From: Apostichopus parvimensis
Lineage: Eukaryota > Echinodermata > Holothuroidea > Aspidochirotida > Stichopodidae
Assembly (NCBI GenBank): GCA_000934455.1
Contig: KN882758.1
Coordinates: 1-25,183, forward strand
DNA length: 25,183 nt
Direction: 5' to 3'
Every line of letters starts with the position of its first letter. The stretch's first letter is position 1. This document shows positions 22,101 to 25,183 of this stretch, piece after piece. The translations under genes were made by a program, and so were the position numbers. The notes under the pieces were generated by a model. It was not told the origin of the DNA and searched no databases. It worked only from the letters and a program-made list of their open reading frames with translations.

Positions 22101-25025
22101 TAATTAATGATGATGAAAGTTTTTGTAATGATTTCTGTTGTGCAGAGTAAGCTAGGCTAATTTATCTCTACTAGCAAATTGTGGTAGGTTTCGACTTTAG
22201 TTTGATATTGCTCCTTAAAAGTTACAGACTTTTCTCAAGACTTTAAATATCAGTTTTGGTAGGTTTCTGCCAAGACTGATATTTGCTATATTTAAATACA
22301 ACATCTTTCTTAAACACTTTATATTTCTGTGGTGACCTTTGTTGTTTTTCGTTTGTAATGGATTTTTTCATAAACAAGTTTCATATATTTTTTCACTCTA
22401 TAGAAAGAGGCTGAGATGCAAATAGAAGACCGAATAGGCTTTGCCTGTCTTTATCTGAACGACCAACATTTGAGTGAATATTTAGAACAGCTATCCACTA
22501 GCATAATACGAAATGGTAATCTAGCAGGTGTGCTGGTCACCGGATTGACTAAAGGTAGTGGCTTGGAACTACTGCAGAGTTATCTGGATCATGTGAGTGC
22601 AACAAAAAATATATATGTAAATAAATAAATCAAAATAAAATAAAACTGTTAGCAAACTGCTTATCCACTAGTGAGCCTGTATAAGATATTGTGTAGAAGT
22701 AAGTTGGCCTGACTTTTTGATCCTAGCAGGATCTTCTTCAAAGGCTAAATGACAAGTAACAGTAACAGAAGGGACAAAAACATGCACAGAATACACACAG
22801 GTTAATGAGCACGGTGAACACAAAGAGATAGATGTAAGGGGATTAGTAGACAAGGGATGCGGAGAAGAAAGAAAGAAACCAACAGGGGAAGAGGAGAGGT
22901 AGGAGATAAACTGTGGAGGGACAAATAAATAAATATCATAATTTGATAGTCTATCTATCAGAACCAGTTTGTGACAGTTCATATGAAATTGTTTATTGGT
23001 AAATTTATTTTTGTCTTGCAAACCAGGGAACAAAGTATCATGGTTAAAACTTGCCTAGAATCCATGCATACCATTTTCCAGATATTTCTGGTTGAAATTG
23101 TTGTACTGAAAAGGAACTTTGTATGCAAGCAAGTGTGACATCATAGATGCACATTGATGCAAAATTTGTTTTGTTTCTTTCTTTATTTTTCAATTTTCAC
23201 TCTACTCTTTGACCTTCGACAAGTTACAGTTCAGACTTTCATTATTTATGAAGCTTATAAAATACCAATAAACATGAGTGTATTTATATTTTGCTGCATC
23301 CTGCTTTTAAAGTTGAAAATGTTTTTGAAACTTTTATGATAGTTGTTGCATCTGTGGCATCAAAGTTGTTTGCTTCCAGTTCAAATATATAACATGTCCA
23401 AGAAACATCTCTCAAAAGCAGCAAGCACACAAAAAAAAAAAGGAATCTTTTTACAAATTCATCAAAGTTTAAATGCCTTAAAATATGAAATTAGATCGTC
23501 AGTTTCTTCAAAAGTTGATGACAGTGATAAATATCAGGTTCGATTGTTATCTGTATAGTAGGCTAGGCCTGTACATCTGCTGTGAAAGTGTGGTAGGTCC
23601 AATGTGTTGTTATCTTCAGATTTTTTGTTTTTTTTTCATTCCTGTCCCTGATGCTGCACATATTAAATATGTTAAACCAAAAAGATTTAAAAAAATAGTG
23701 TTATAGTACAAATGCTCTTCTATGGTGACCCAGTTATGCTATCCTTCCTCAAATTTGATTTTTTTTTTTTTTTTTTTTTTTGTCGGCCATGTTTTTAGAC
23801 ATGCGATGTGCAATCGGTCAGCTGTGTGGTGTTGCATGCGTCAGAGCTCATCAGGGACAAGAAAGTGGAGCAATGGATGCAAGTATATCGAAGACTACTC
23901 GATACGTGGAGACTCTGGCATCAGAGGTAAGGTTTAACACCAAAGGCGTAGGATGCGGGGGGCTGCAATTCCCCCAACCCAAATTGTTTGTGAAAATTCG
24001 GGCAATATGCTGAGAATTTTTCGGGCACCTACTGAAAGAAAAATAATTAACAATGTGTTTTTCAATGGTTAAACTTATATTATTATGATCATCATGATTG
24101 TAACAACTTCCCCAATAATTATAACCAATATGGAATGGTAATTACACGGAAAATGATCGTATGTTAATTGCATGCGATGTAATAATTGATGCATGCCTAT
24201 ACGATATGCACATTAACATGTTGAACGGAGCATGCAAAAATTTTGTTACATTTTTTGGGCAAGTCGTTACAGCCCCCCCCCCCCCCCCCCCAAATCAAAT
24301 TGGGCTCCTACACCTATGGTTAACATACATCTGGATTCCTCTCCCACAAATATTCTCTTTATTAAATCTTACCCAATTGTATAGGTTGATTTACAGAATT
24401 AAAAAAAAAAATGTCTGGATAGAATAGGTAGCTATGACAAAGTTGCAATAAATAAAGTGGAAAAAAACTTTTTTGATGGTGATTAAGCCATTTGGCTGCT
24501 TGAGAATTTGAGCACAGCAAGGTCAATTGCCAACTTAACAAGAACAGTTCTTGTACCATTTTCATCCTTACAAGGGCCTATAACAAGCAACCTATCTTTA
24601 CAAGTATTTTAGTGTGGGTACCCTCCAAAATCAAGCCCCCCCCAACAGCAACAAAAAATTGCAGGATCTGTTACCATCATTCATCAGTAAGCACAAATAT
24701 AAGATATCAAAGTTTAAGGTTAGCTCCACCTCCTGGGAAAACTCCTTGAAATACTTCCTTTTTTGCTTTTTGAAATATTAACAGGAAGAACACAAACGAC
24801 TATTTACAATAATGTTGTCGTCTGCTGTTTTTGTTTTTCATCCTCAGAGCCAAATTTGACATGTTTCTCCATGGCATCGACTCTCGTAAGAAAGTCCCGG
24901 AACAGACGTACGTTCATTGTCATTTCTGCTCCAGTCCCGTCTCTCCCTCTCTTCTCTCCTCGAGATCAATCCAAAGCGGAGGCTCACATATGAGGTTCGG
25001 TGGCCGCGGGCAGTCCACGTTGAAG
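9923..25025 (+). CDS. MIOS: MIOS (missing oocyte), GATOR2 complex subunit; 18 coding exons, C-terminus outside window
   Basis: MIOS is a scaffold subunit of GATOR2 (with WDR24, WDR59, SEH1 and SEC13), which acts at the lysosome in amino-acid signalling to mTORC1; its propeller is the reported docking site for the arginine sensor CASTOR1 in mammals. Coding exons joined in order are 9923-10120, 10915-11106, 11852-11918, 12359-12418, 12943-13047, 13693-13829, 14301-14424, 15072-15107, 16497-16615, 17258-17401, 18296-18371, 19037-19226, 20022-20093, 20418-20524, 21799-21977, 22404-22592, 23799-23926 and 24848-25025. They give 767 codons without a stop; human MIOS has 875. The WD40 region covers about 1-350, with IWDLRNFDKP at 244-253. 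The helical solenoid spans about 395-710, including NAVAMALAG and DNPYLRAMFTF, which match human closely. The first zinc pair is Cys732/Cys735. The remaining zinc-binding CTD is to the right. All introns are GT-AG except intron 11 (AT-AC). Confidence 0.96.
10306..10362 (+). repeat. Tandem repeat, three units of 19 bp
   Basis: Three consecutive units follow CTTTAATGTTGTGGTAGGT with a few substitutions each (10306-10324, 10325-10343, 10344-10362). Confidence 0.8.
10350..10425 (+). repeat. Possible decayed tRNA-derived SINE head
   Basis: TGGTTGAGTGG (about 10355-10365) fits a pol III A box of the Ser/Leu tRNA type, and TCTGAAGTCCAG lies where an anticodon arm would be. The B-box position reads GTGGATTTAACATC, which is far from consensus. 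Weak evidence; it may be chance next to the tandem repeat. Confidence 0.25.
10915..11106 (+). CDS. MIOS: MIOS exon 2, residues 67-130
   Basis: It encodes the second propeller blade region, with GLSTGKVVLSAF and PKHTKQCNSVTWN matching human GQANGRVVLTSL and PKHARQCNTLAWN. The donor AACTG/GTTTGT at 11107 gives exactly the human spacing to the next conserved block (KL/LAVSYDRH). It is a weak donor; a stronger-looking in-frame GTACGT lies 24 bases downstream. Confidence 0.93.
11107..11851 (+). other. MIOS intron 2
   Basis: It contains a short TA microsatellite near 11366-11377 and a truncated TTAA-element copy at about 11580-11795. The acceptor is TTGTATTGCAG/CTTGCA. Confidence 0.85.
11580..11795 (+). 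mobile_element. TTAA-family DNA element, truncated copy C
   Basis: From GACATCATTCACTCTTG to ACTTCCAGCAAGTTTGCCAATCAA the order of blocks matches the right-hand part of copy A (about 860-1030). The right end has GAATATCCC, the complement of the family left end GGGATATTC. The left half is missing. Confidence 0.55.
11852..11918 (+). CDS. MIOS: MIOS exon 3
   Basis: This 67-base exon encodes LAVSYDRHRPDQCLAVYDVY, corresponding to the human LAAGLDKHRADFSVLIWDI strand. The donor is TCTG/GTAAGC, leaving phase 1. Confidence 0.94.
11919..12358 (+). other. MIOS intron 3
   Basis: It contains a run of 13 G at 12020-12032 and otherwise AT-rich sequence without recognisable elements. Confidence 0.85.
12359..12418 (+). 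CDS. MIOS: MIOS exon 4
   Basis: This 60-base exon covers a basic linker ending in RPVAEFG, which aligns with human KPLYELG. The segment before it is shorter than in human MIOS. The acceptor is TCTGTCAG/TA and the donor TTTG/GTGAGT. It is the least conserved exon, but both phases fit. Confidence 0.88.
12419..12942 (+). other. MIOS intron 4
   Basis: It contains a tandem copy of exon 5 (listed separately), followed by AT-rich sequence with several GTCACT repeats between about 12742 and 12835. Confidence 0.85.
12642..12754 (+). pseudogene. Duplicate of MIOS exon 5, frameshifted in a G run
   Basis: The block from CTGCAG/GAACACAGG to TTGAATAAGCTT repeats exon 5, located 301 bases downstream. From GTCAC onward about 62 of 72 bases match. 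The acceptor AG is kept. A run of ten Gs (12649-12658) replaces GCGGAT and puts the rest one base out of frame; otherwise the rest has no stop and encodes WLPLSATCLVSGIAGKLL against WLPQSATCLVAGFAGKLL. The exon 5 donor is not kept; the nearest GT in matching phase is CAA/GTCACT at 12755. It is most likely a decayed exon, but a mutually exclusive exon is possible if the G-run length is miscalled or variable. Confidence 0.8.
12943..13047 (+). CDS. MIOS: MIOS exon 5
   Basis: It encodes SVTWLPQSATCLVAGF followed by KLDIR, which aligns with human SLCWLPRDQKLLLAGM and FDLR, a complete propeller blade core. The acceptor is CATCTTGCAG/GA and the donor AGAG/GTCAGT. The diverged copy upstream lies in intron 4. 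Confidence 0.95.
13048..13692 (+). other. MIOS intron 5
   Basis: It includes a 162-codon open stretch (13144-13632, beginning GTG) with no recognisable similarity and a composition like its surroundings. I treat it as chance or an eroded repeat fragment. The acceptor is TTCTTGTAG/AT. Confidence 0.8.
13693..13829 (+). CDS. MIOS: MIOS exon 6, through residue 253
   Basis: It encodes GLVADPLFEHQLASYFEEQ and IWDLRNFDKP, against human GVTVDPYFHDRVASFYEGQ and IWDLRKFEKP. This is the best-preserved WD signature in the protein. The donor CCA/GTGAGT is phase 0. Confidence 0.97.
13830..14300 (+). other. MIOS intron 6
   Basis: It carries AATAAAT/CAAT simple repeats at about 14125-14168 and nothing else recognisable. 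The acceptor is CCATCAACAG/GTT, with a weak pyrimidine tract. Confidence 0.8.
14301..14424 (+). CDS. MIOS: MIOS exon 7
   Basis: It encodes GKLEWNPTRKGVLMSLPKES and a following IKVYKLEH, matching the human [20 protein letters not shown] and IRLYDMQH blade. The donor GTAG/GTAAGT leaves phase 1. Confidence 0.96.
14425..15071 (+). other. MIOS intron 7
   Basis: A G-rich stretch of GGTGGG/GGATGG units (about 14482-14570) lies near the donor and could form G-quadruplexes in the RNA. The rest is AT-rich without recognisable features. Confidence 0.75.
15072..15107 (+). CDS. MIOS: MIOS exon 8 (36-base microexon)
   Basis: It encodes ASEMEYTERLIQ, equivalent to the human segment ending in TIIERSVQP. 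The acceptor is TGTTTTTGCAG/CC and the donor CAGC/GTAAGT. Phases on both sides (1 and 1) fit the neighbours, which supports this very short exon. Confidence 0.9.
15241..15270 (+). repeat. ATGT/GTAT microsatellite
   Basis: Tetranucleotide repeats of ATGT, interrupted once by ATAC. Confidence 0.85.
15380..15545. mobile_element. Foldback (MITE-like) element with near-perfect 47-base arms
   Basis: The left arm 15380-15426 and right arm 15499-15545 are reverse complements at 46 of 47 positions, from GGGGTTAATCAACGGTCTAG inward. Weaker pairing continues into the loop (TAATGC, GATGCAC) towards the tip GGGCGGAGCCC. Imperfect symmetry extends outward to about 15371 and 15556. A nine-base AGCTGACCT lies at 15325-15333 and again at 15680-15688 and might mark an outer boundary. 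The near-identical arms imply recent insertion or arm homogenisation. No coding capacity. Confidence 0.8.
15650..15671 (+). repeat. Fragment of the foldback arm
   Basis: These 22 bases (CGTGCGTTACTCACAGG and five more) are identical to the inner part of the left arm at 15400-15421, and have the same orientation. Confidence 0.8.
15784..15847 (-). repeat. tRNA-derived SINE head (degenerate)
   Basis: Read on the minus strand, TTAGCTCAGTGG (about 15830-15841) fits a pol III A box and GAGTTCGAGTC (about 15786-15796) fits a B box, with normal spacing and GGAGTGT where an acceptor stem would start. The anticodon loop reads CTTTCAA, like tRNA-Glu, but the T stem and anticodon stem do not pair well. 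It is therefore a SINE head or tRNA pseudogene and not a working tRNA gene. Confidence 0.6.
16497..16615 (+). CDS. MIOS: MIOS exon 9, through residue 346
   Basis: It encodes SNFAMHPSKENNMVVVSPTG and KEFTVQDIISV, aligning with human [20 protein letters not shown] and SDFTVFERISL. The acceptor CCTTTCAG/CT and donor CGTG/GTGAGT give phase 0 at the end. Confidence 0.96.
16616..17257 (+). other. MIOS intron 9 with possible interspersed repeat
   Basis: From about 16705 to 17115 the sequence alternates G-rich (G11 near 16749) and C-rich blocks, with short palindromes such as CCTCCATTGGAGG (about 16856) and CCTCCGAAATTTTTGGAGG (about 17073). This texture differs from neighbouring introns and suggests an old repeat, which I cannot name. 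Confidence 0.4.
17258..17401 (+). CDS. MIOS: MIOS exon 10, residues 347-394
   Basis: It encodes the end of the propeller and the hinge to the solenoid: SLSPHSACSLASSRNLL, then EDDISLVMKKRALQGYGIQ, equivalent to human LEKDIATKMRLRALSRYGLD. Codons AGC/CTG start after CACACAG. The donor CCAG/GTATTA is weak beyond GT. Confidence 0.93.
17402..18295 (+). other. MIOS intron 10
   Basis: It contains a C-rich patch at 17700-17755 (GGCCCCCCCACATAGG and CAGCCAATAGGTGTCCCCCAG) that may be a repeat end. Nothing else was recognised. The acceptor is CGTCTACAG/AAA. Confidence 0.75.
18296..18371 (+). CDS. MIOS: MIOS exon 11 (ends at U12-type donor)
   Basis: It encodes KPLAANVPFLREQD then TMLRKLWNWMN, the first solenoid helix, aligned with human PQLKSLWYTLH. 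It ends with one base of a split codon (T), which joins TT from exon 12 to make Phe. That restores the human HFM context as NFM. No GT in a compatible phase lies nearby. Confidence 0.93.
18372..19036 (+). other. MIOS intron 11: minor-spliceosome (U12-type) AT-AC intron
   Basis: The 5' site ATATCCTTA (18372-18380) matches the U12 AT-AC consensus ATATCCTT in all eight bases. The 3' end has TCTTTGACT (19014-19022), one base off the U12 branch consensus TCCTTGACT, with the branch A at 19020, 16 bases before the terminal AC (19035-19036). Splicing these ends gives an open frame and the conserved LWNWMN-F-MRTM run. The usual GT-AG alternatives do not preserve the frame. A degenerate AATCACAATGT repeat lies just upstream of the branch site. 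Confidence 0.9.
18935..19010 (+). repeat. Degenerate TGTAATCAC repeat near the U12 branch site
   Basis: Variants of TGTAATCACAA recur five times (about 18938, 18948, 18968, 18978 and 18987). The same word family fills intron 12. Confidence 0.65.
19037..19226 (+). CDS. MIOS: MIOS exon 12
   Basis: It encodes MRTMRKEEKTLQNMRG, then SEFYGIRAVIKG and a polar stretch. Human MIOS has FMKQYTEDM and LVYAGIKSIVKS at the same places. Protein conservation is moderate in the polar linker. The donor GAGAG/GTGAGT leaves phase 2. Confidence 0.9.
19227..20021 (+). other. MIOS intron 12
   Basis: Most of 19520-19990 is a degenerate short repeat, listed separately. The rest is AT-rich. The acceptor is TTCCATTACAG/AT. 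Confidence 0.85.
19520..19990 (+). repeat. Degenerate tandem repeat, about 16-17 bp unit (AATCACTAAATCCTGT)
   Basis: The words AATCACTAAATC, CCTGTAATCA, CTGTAACCAGT and TCATGTAATC recur at 15-20 base spacing over nearly 500 bases. Two adjacent units, CTGAAATCACTAAAT, are nearly identical (about 19786 and 19800). It is a decayed minisatellite without coding capacity. Confidence 0.7.
20022..20093 (+). CDS. MIOS: MIOS exon 13
   Basis: It encodes SLALKMCRWPTFADEAALKE plus LIE, aligned with human ILALQLCGW at the start. Both sides are phase 2. The donor GAAAG/GTAGTT is weak but the only one that fits. Confidence 0.93.
20094..20417 (+). other. MIOS intron 13
   Basis: AT-rich, with a short C-run at about 20148. 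Nothing recognised. The acceptor is TCCTCTGCAG/AA. Confidence 0.8.
20418..20524 (+). CDS. MIOS: MIOS exon 14
   Basis: It encodes GNYERAACVAVFHLRIRLAI and EILNKGA, against human GEWERAAAVALFNLDIRRAI and QILNEGA, one of the most conserved solenoid repeats. The donor CCAG/GTTAGT leaves phase 1. Confidence 0.97.
20864..20925. repeat. Interspersed repeat end with CTCCTACGCCCC
   Basis: A G-rich then C-rich block (GGAGGGGGGCACAAGCCCC) is followed by GGCTCCTACGCCCCTAA. The last part is the complement of the GGCGTAGGA end of the element at 23939-24320, suggesting the same family. Confidence 0.4.
21061..21190 (+). repeat. CCCCGAT(T) reiterated block
   Basis: CCCCGATT or close variants occur at about 21087, 21106, 21156 and 21174 within sequence that starts AAGGTGACCAGACG. 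The phased C-runs suggest a decayed short tandem or an interspersed repeat. Confidence 0.45.
21335..21386 (+). repeat. Two-unit 26-bp tandem repeat containing TAGGCCTA
   Basis: The 26 bases from CTATAATGTAGGGTAGG onward occur twice in direct succession without mismatch (21335-21360 and 21361-21386), so the duplication is recent. Each unit contains the palindrome TAGGCCTA. Confidence 0.9.
21799..21977 (+). CDS. MIOS: MIOS exon 15, through residue 602
   Basis: It encodes LNAVAMALAGLNRSRSSLW, then LDNPYLRAMFTFMTS and SYDGVL, against human LNVVAMALSGYTDEKNSLW, LNNPYLCVMFAFLTS and SYDGVL. This is the strongest similarity in the gene. The donor CTA/GTAAGT is phase 0. Confidence 0.98.
21978..22403 (+). 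other. MIOS intron 15
   Basis: AT-rich, with a diverged repeat of GGTAGGTTTC at about 22182 and 22258. Nothing else recognised. The acceptor is TTCACTCTATAG/AAA. Confidence 0.8.
22404..22592 (+). CDS. MIOS: MIOS exon 16, residues 603-665
   Basis: It encodes DRIGFACLYLNDQHLSEYLE, then NLAGVLVTGLTK and LELLQSYLD, aligned with human DRVAFACKFLSDTQLNRYIE, NLEGILLTGLTK and VDLMESYVD. The donor CAT/GTGAGT is phase 0. Confidence 0.98.
22640..23060 (-). repeat. Probable retroelement 3' tail or other interspersed repeat
   Basis: On the minus strand a 121-codon open frame (23033-22668) runs through a pyrimidine-rich stretch. It is followed by GAAGAAGATCCTGCTAGGAT, which contains the perfect hairpin GATCCTGCTAGGATC, and a run of A. 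The style resembles the non-coding ends of retroelements in invertebrate genomes, but no enzyme motif is present, so the class is unknown. It is not a convincing gene. Confidence 0.35.
23759..23781 (+). repeat. T23 homopolymer upstream of exon 17
   Basis: This run lies 17 bases before the exon 17 acceptor and probably serves as its pyrimidine tract. Length variation here could influence exon 17 recognition, but this is inference. Confidence 0.75.
23799..23926 (+). CDS. MIOS: MIOS exon 17
   Basis: It encodes DVQSVSCVVLHASELIRDKK, then VEQWMQVYRRLLDTWRLWHQ, against human [20 protein letters not shown] and [20 protein letters not shown], the last solenoid helices before the zinc domain. The acceptor is GTTTTTAG/AC and the donor CAGAG/GTAAGG, leaving phase 2. 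Confidence 0.97.
23927..24847 (+). other. MIOS intron 17
   Basis: It contains a MITE-like element with a C19 run (listed separately), then AT-rich sequence from 24321 to 24840 with short C-runs and no recognised feature. The acceptor is TTTTCATCCTCAG/A. Confidence 0.8.
23939..24320. mobile_element. MITE-like element with GGCGTAGGA inverted ends
   Basis: The left end reads ACCAAAGGCGTAGGATGC and the right end GGGCTCCTACACCTATGGT, which are imperfect inverted repeats. Both are bordered by TAAC, a possible target-site duplication. G-rich and C-rich blocks (C19 at 24273-24291) lie just inside the ends. No coding capacity. A related end is present at 20906-20923. Confidence 0.5.
24848..25025 (+). 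CDS. MIOS: MIOS exon 18 (start of zinc-binding C-terminal domain), residues 708-767
   Basis: It encodes AKFDMFLHGI, then EQTYVHCHFCSSPVS, matching human AEFDIHRSKL and AQVFVSCNFCGKSIS. Cys732 and Cys735 are the first zinc ligands of the RING-like CTD used for assembly with other GATOR2 subunits. The Ser/Gly-rich stretch after them corresponds to the variable human loop. The donor TTGAAG/GTGACT is phase 0; its extension beyond GTGA is weak. The next expected block (CPGCRKPLPRC in human) is not in the window. Confidence 0.93.
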
Positions 25026-25046
25026 GTGACTCGTTCGTTTTCTTTC

Positions 25047-25183
25047 CGATCAATCGAATGTGCGGTACCGATCAGTCGAATGTGCGGTACCGATCAATCG
25101 AATGTGCGGTACCGATCAATCGAATGTTCAGTACCGATCAATCGAATGTGCGGTACCGATCGATTGAATGTGCGGTACCGATC
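25047..25183 (+). repeat. 22-bp minisatellite, six units and more
   Basis: Six units of 22 bp starting CGATCAATCGAATGTGCGG run from 25047 to 25178, with a seventh beginning at the window edge. Unit 2 differs by one base, unit 4 by two and unit 6 by two or so. Each unit contains CGATCAATCG and GGTACCGATC-type palindromic words. The array starts 21 bp after the exon 18 donor and continues outside the window. Confidence 0.95.

Larger units (their letters stand above)
22593..23798 (+). other. MIOS intron 16
   Basis: It contains a probable retroelement-derived stretch at about 22640-23060, an A-run near 23431 and a run of 23 T (23759-23781) shortly before the exon 17 acceptor. The region 23090-23750 shows nothing recognisable. 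Confidence 0.8.

Noticed and set aside
24161..24427. 88-codon frame crossing the C19 run
   Set aside because: It is open only because the C run encodes prolines; it lies across a MITE boundary.
25047..25183. CRISPR-like array
   Set aside because: The 22-bp units are directly adjacent with no spacers, in an animal intron.

Overview
The window is animal nuclear DNA: AT-rich, intron-dense and full of decayed repeats. Both recognisable genes are animal genes, and their divergence from the human proteins, with the abundant TAGGCC-type motifs, suggests a marine invertebrate deuterostome such as an echinoderm. The taxonomic guess is inference and weak; the gene calls are not.

Layout. From 1 to 2222 lies the start of an intron of an aquaporin-11-like gene on the minus strand, holding a TTAA-bounded DNA-element copy that is interrupted by a second element. 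The first coding exon of that gene is 2808 down to 2223; the rest of the gene lies left of the window. From 2809 to 9922 is about 7.1 kb of intergenic DNA with no supported gene. It holds a second TTAA-element copy, two copies of a GGGACGCAA-containing repeat with identical internal spacing, and a stretch dense in TAGGCC motifs.

From 9923 to 25025 on the plus strand lie 18 coding exons (767 codons) of MIOS (missing oocyte / meiosis regulator), a subunit of GATOR2, the complex that relieves GATOR1 inhibition of mTORC1 when amino acids are present. Exons 1-10 encode the N-terminal WD40 propeller, exons 11-17 the helical solenoid, and exon 18 the start of the C-terminal zinc-binding domain. The final 100 or so residues lie right of the window. 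Splice phases agree at every junction and the joined protein follows human MIOS from end to end.

The most interesting points are in this gene. Intron 11 appears to be a minor-spliceosome (U12-type) AT-AC intron. Intron 4 holds a tandem copy of exon 5 that is one base out of frame within a run of ten Gs, so it is either a decayed exon or a rarely used alternative exon. A 22-bp tandem array starts 21 bp after the exon 18 donor. Intron 8 holds a foldback element with 46 of 47 matching arm bases. The two genes are divergently oriented and have no obvious functional link. No rRNA, intact tRNA gene, CRISPR array or bacterial-type feature was seen.
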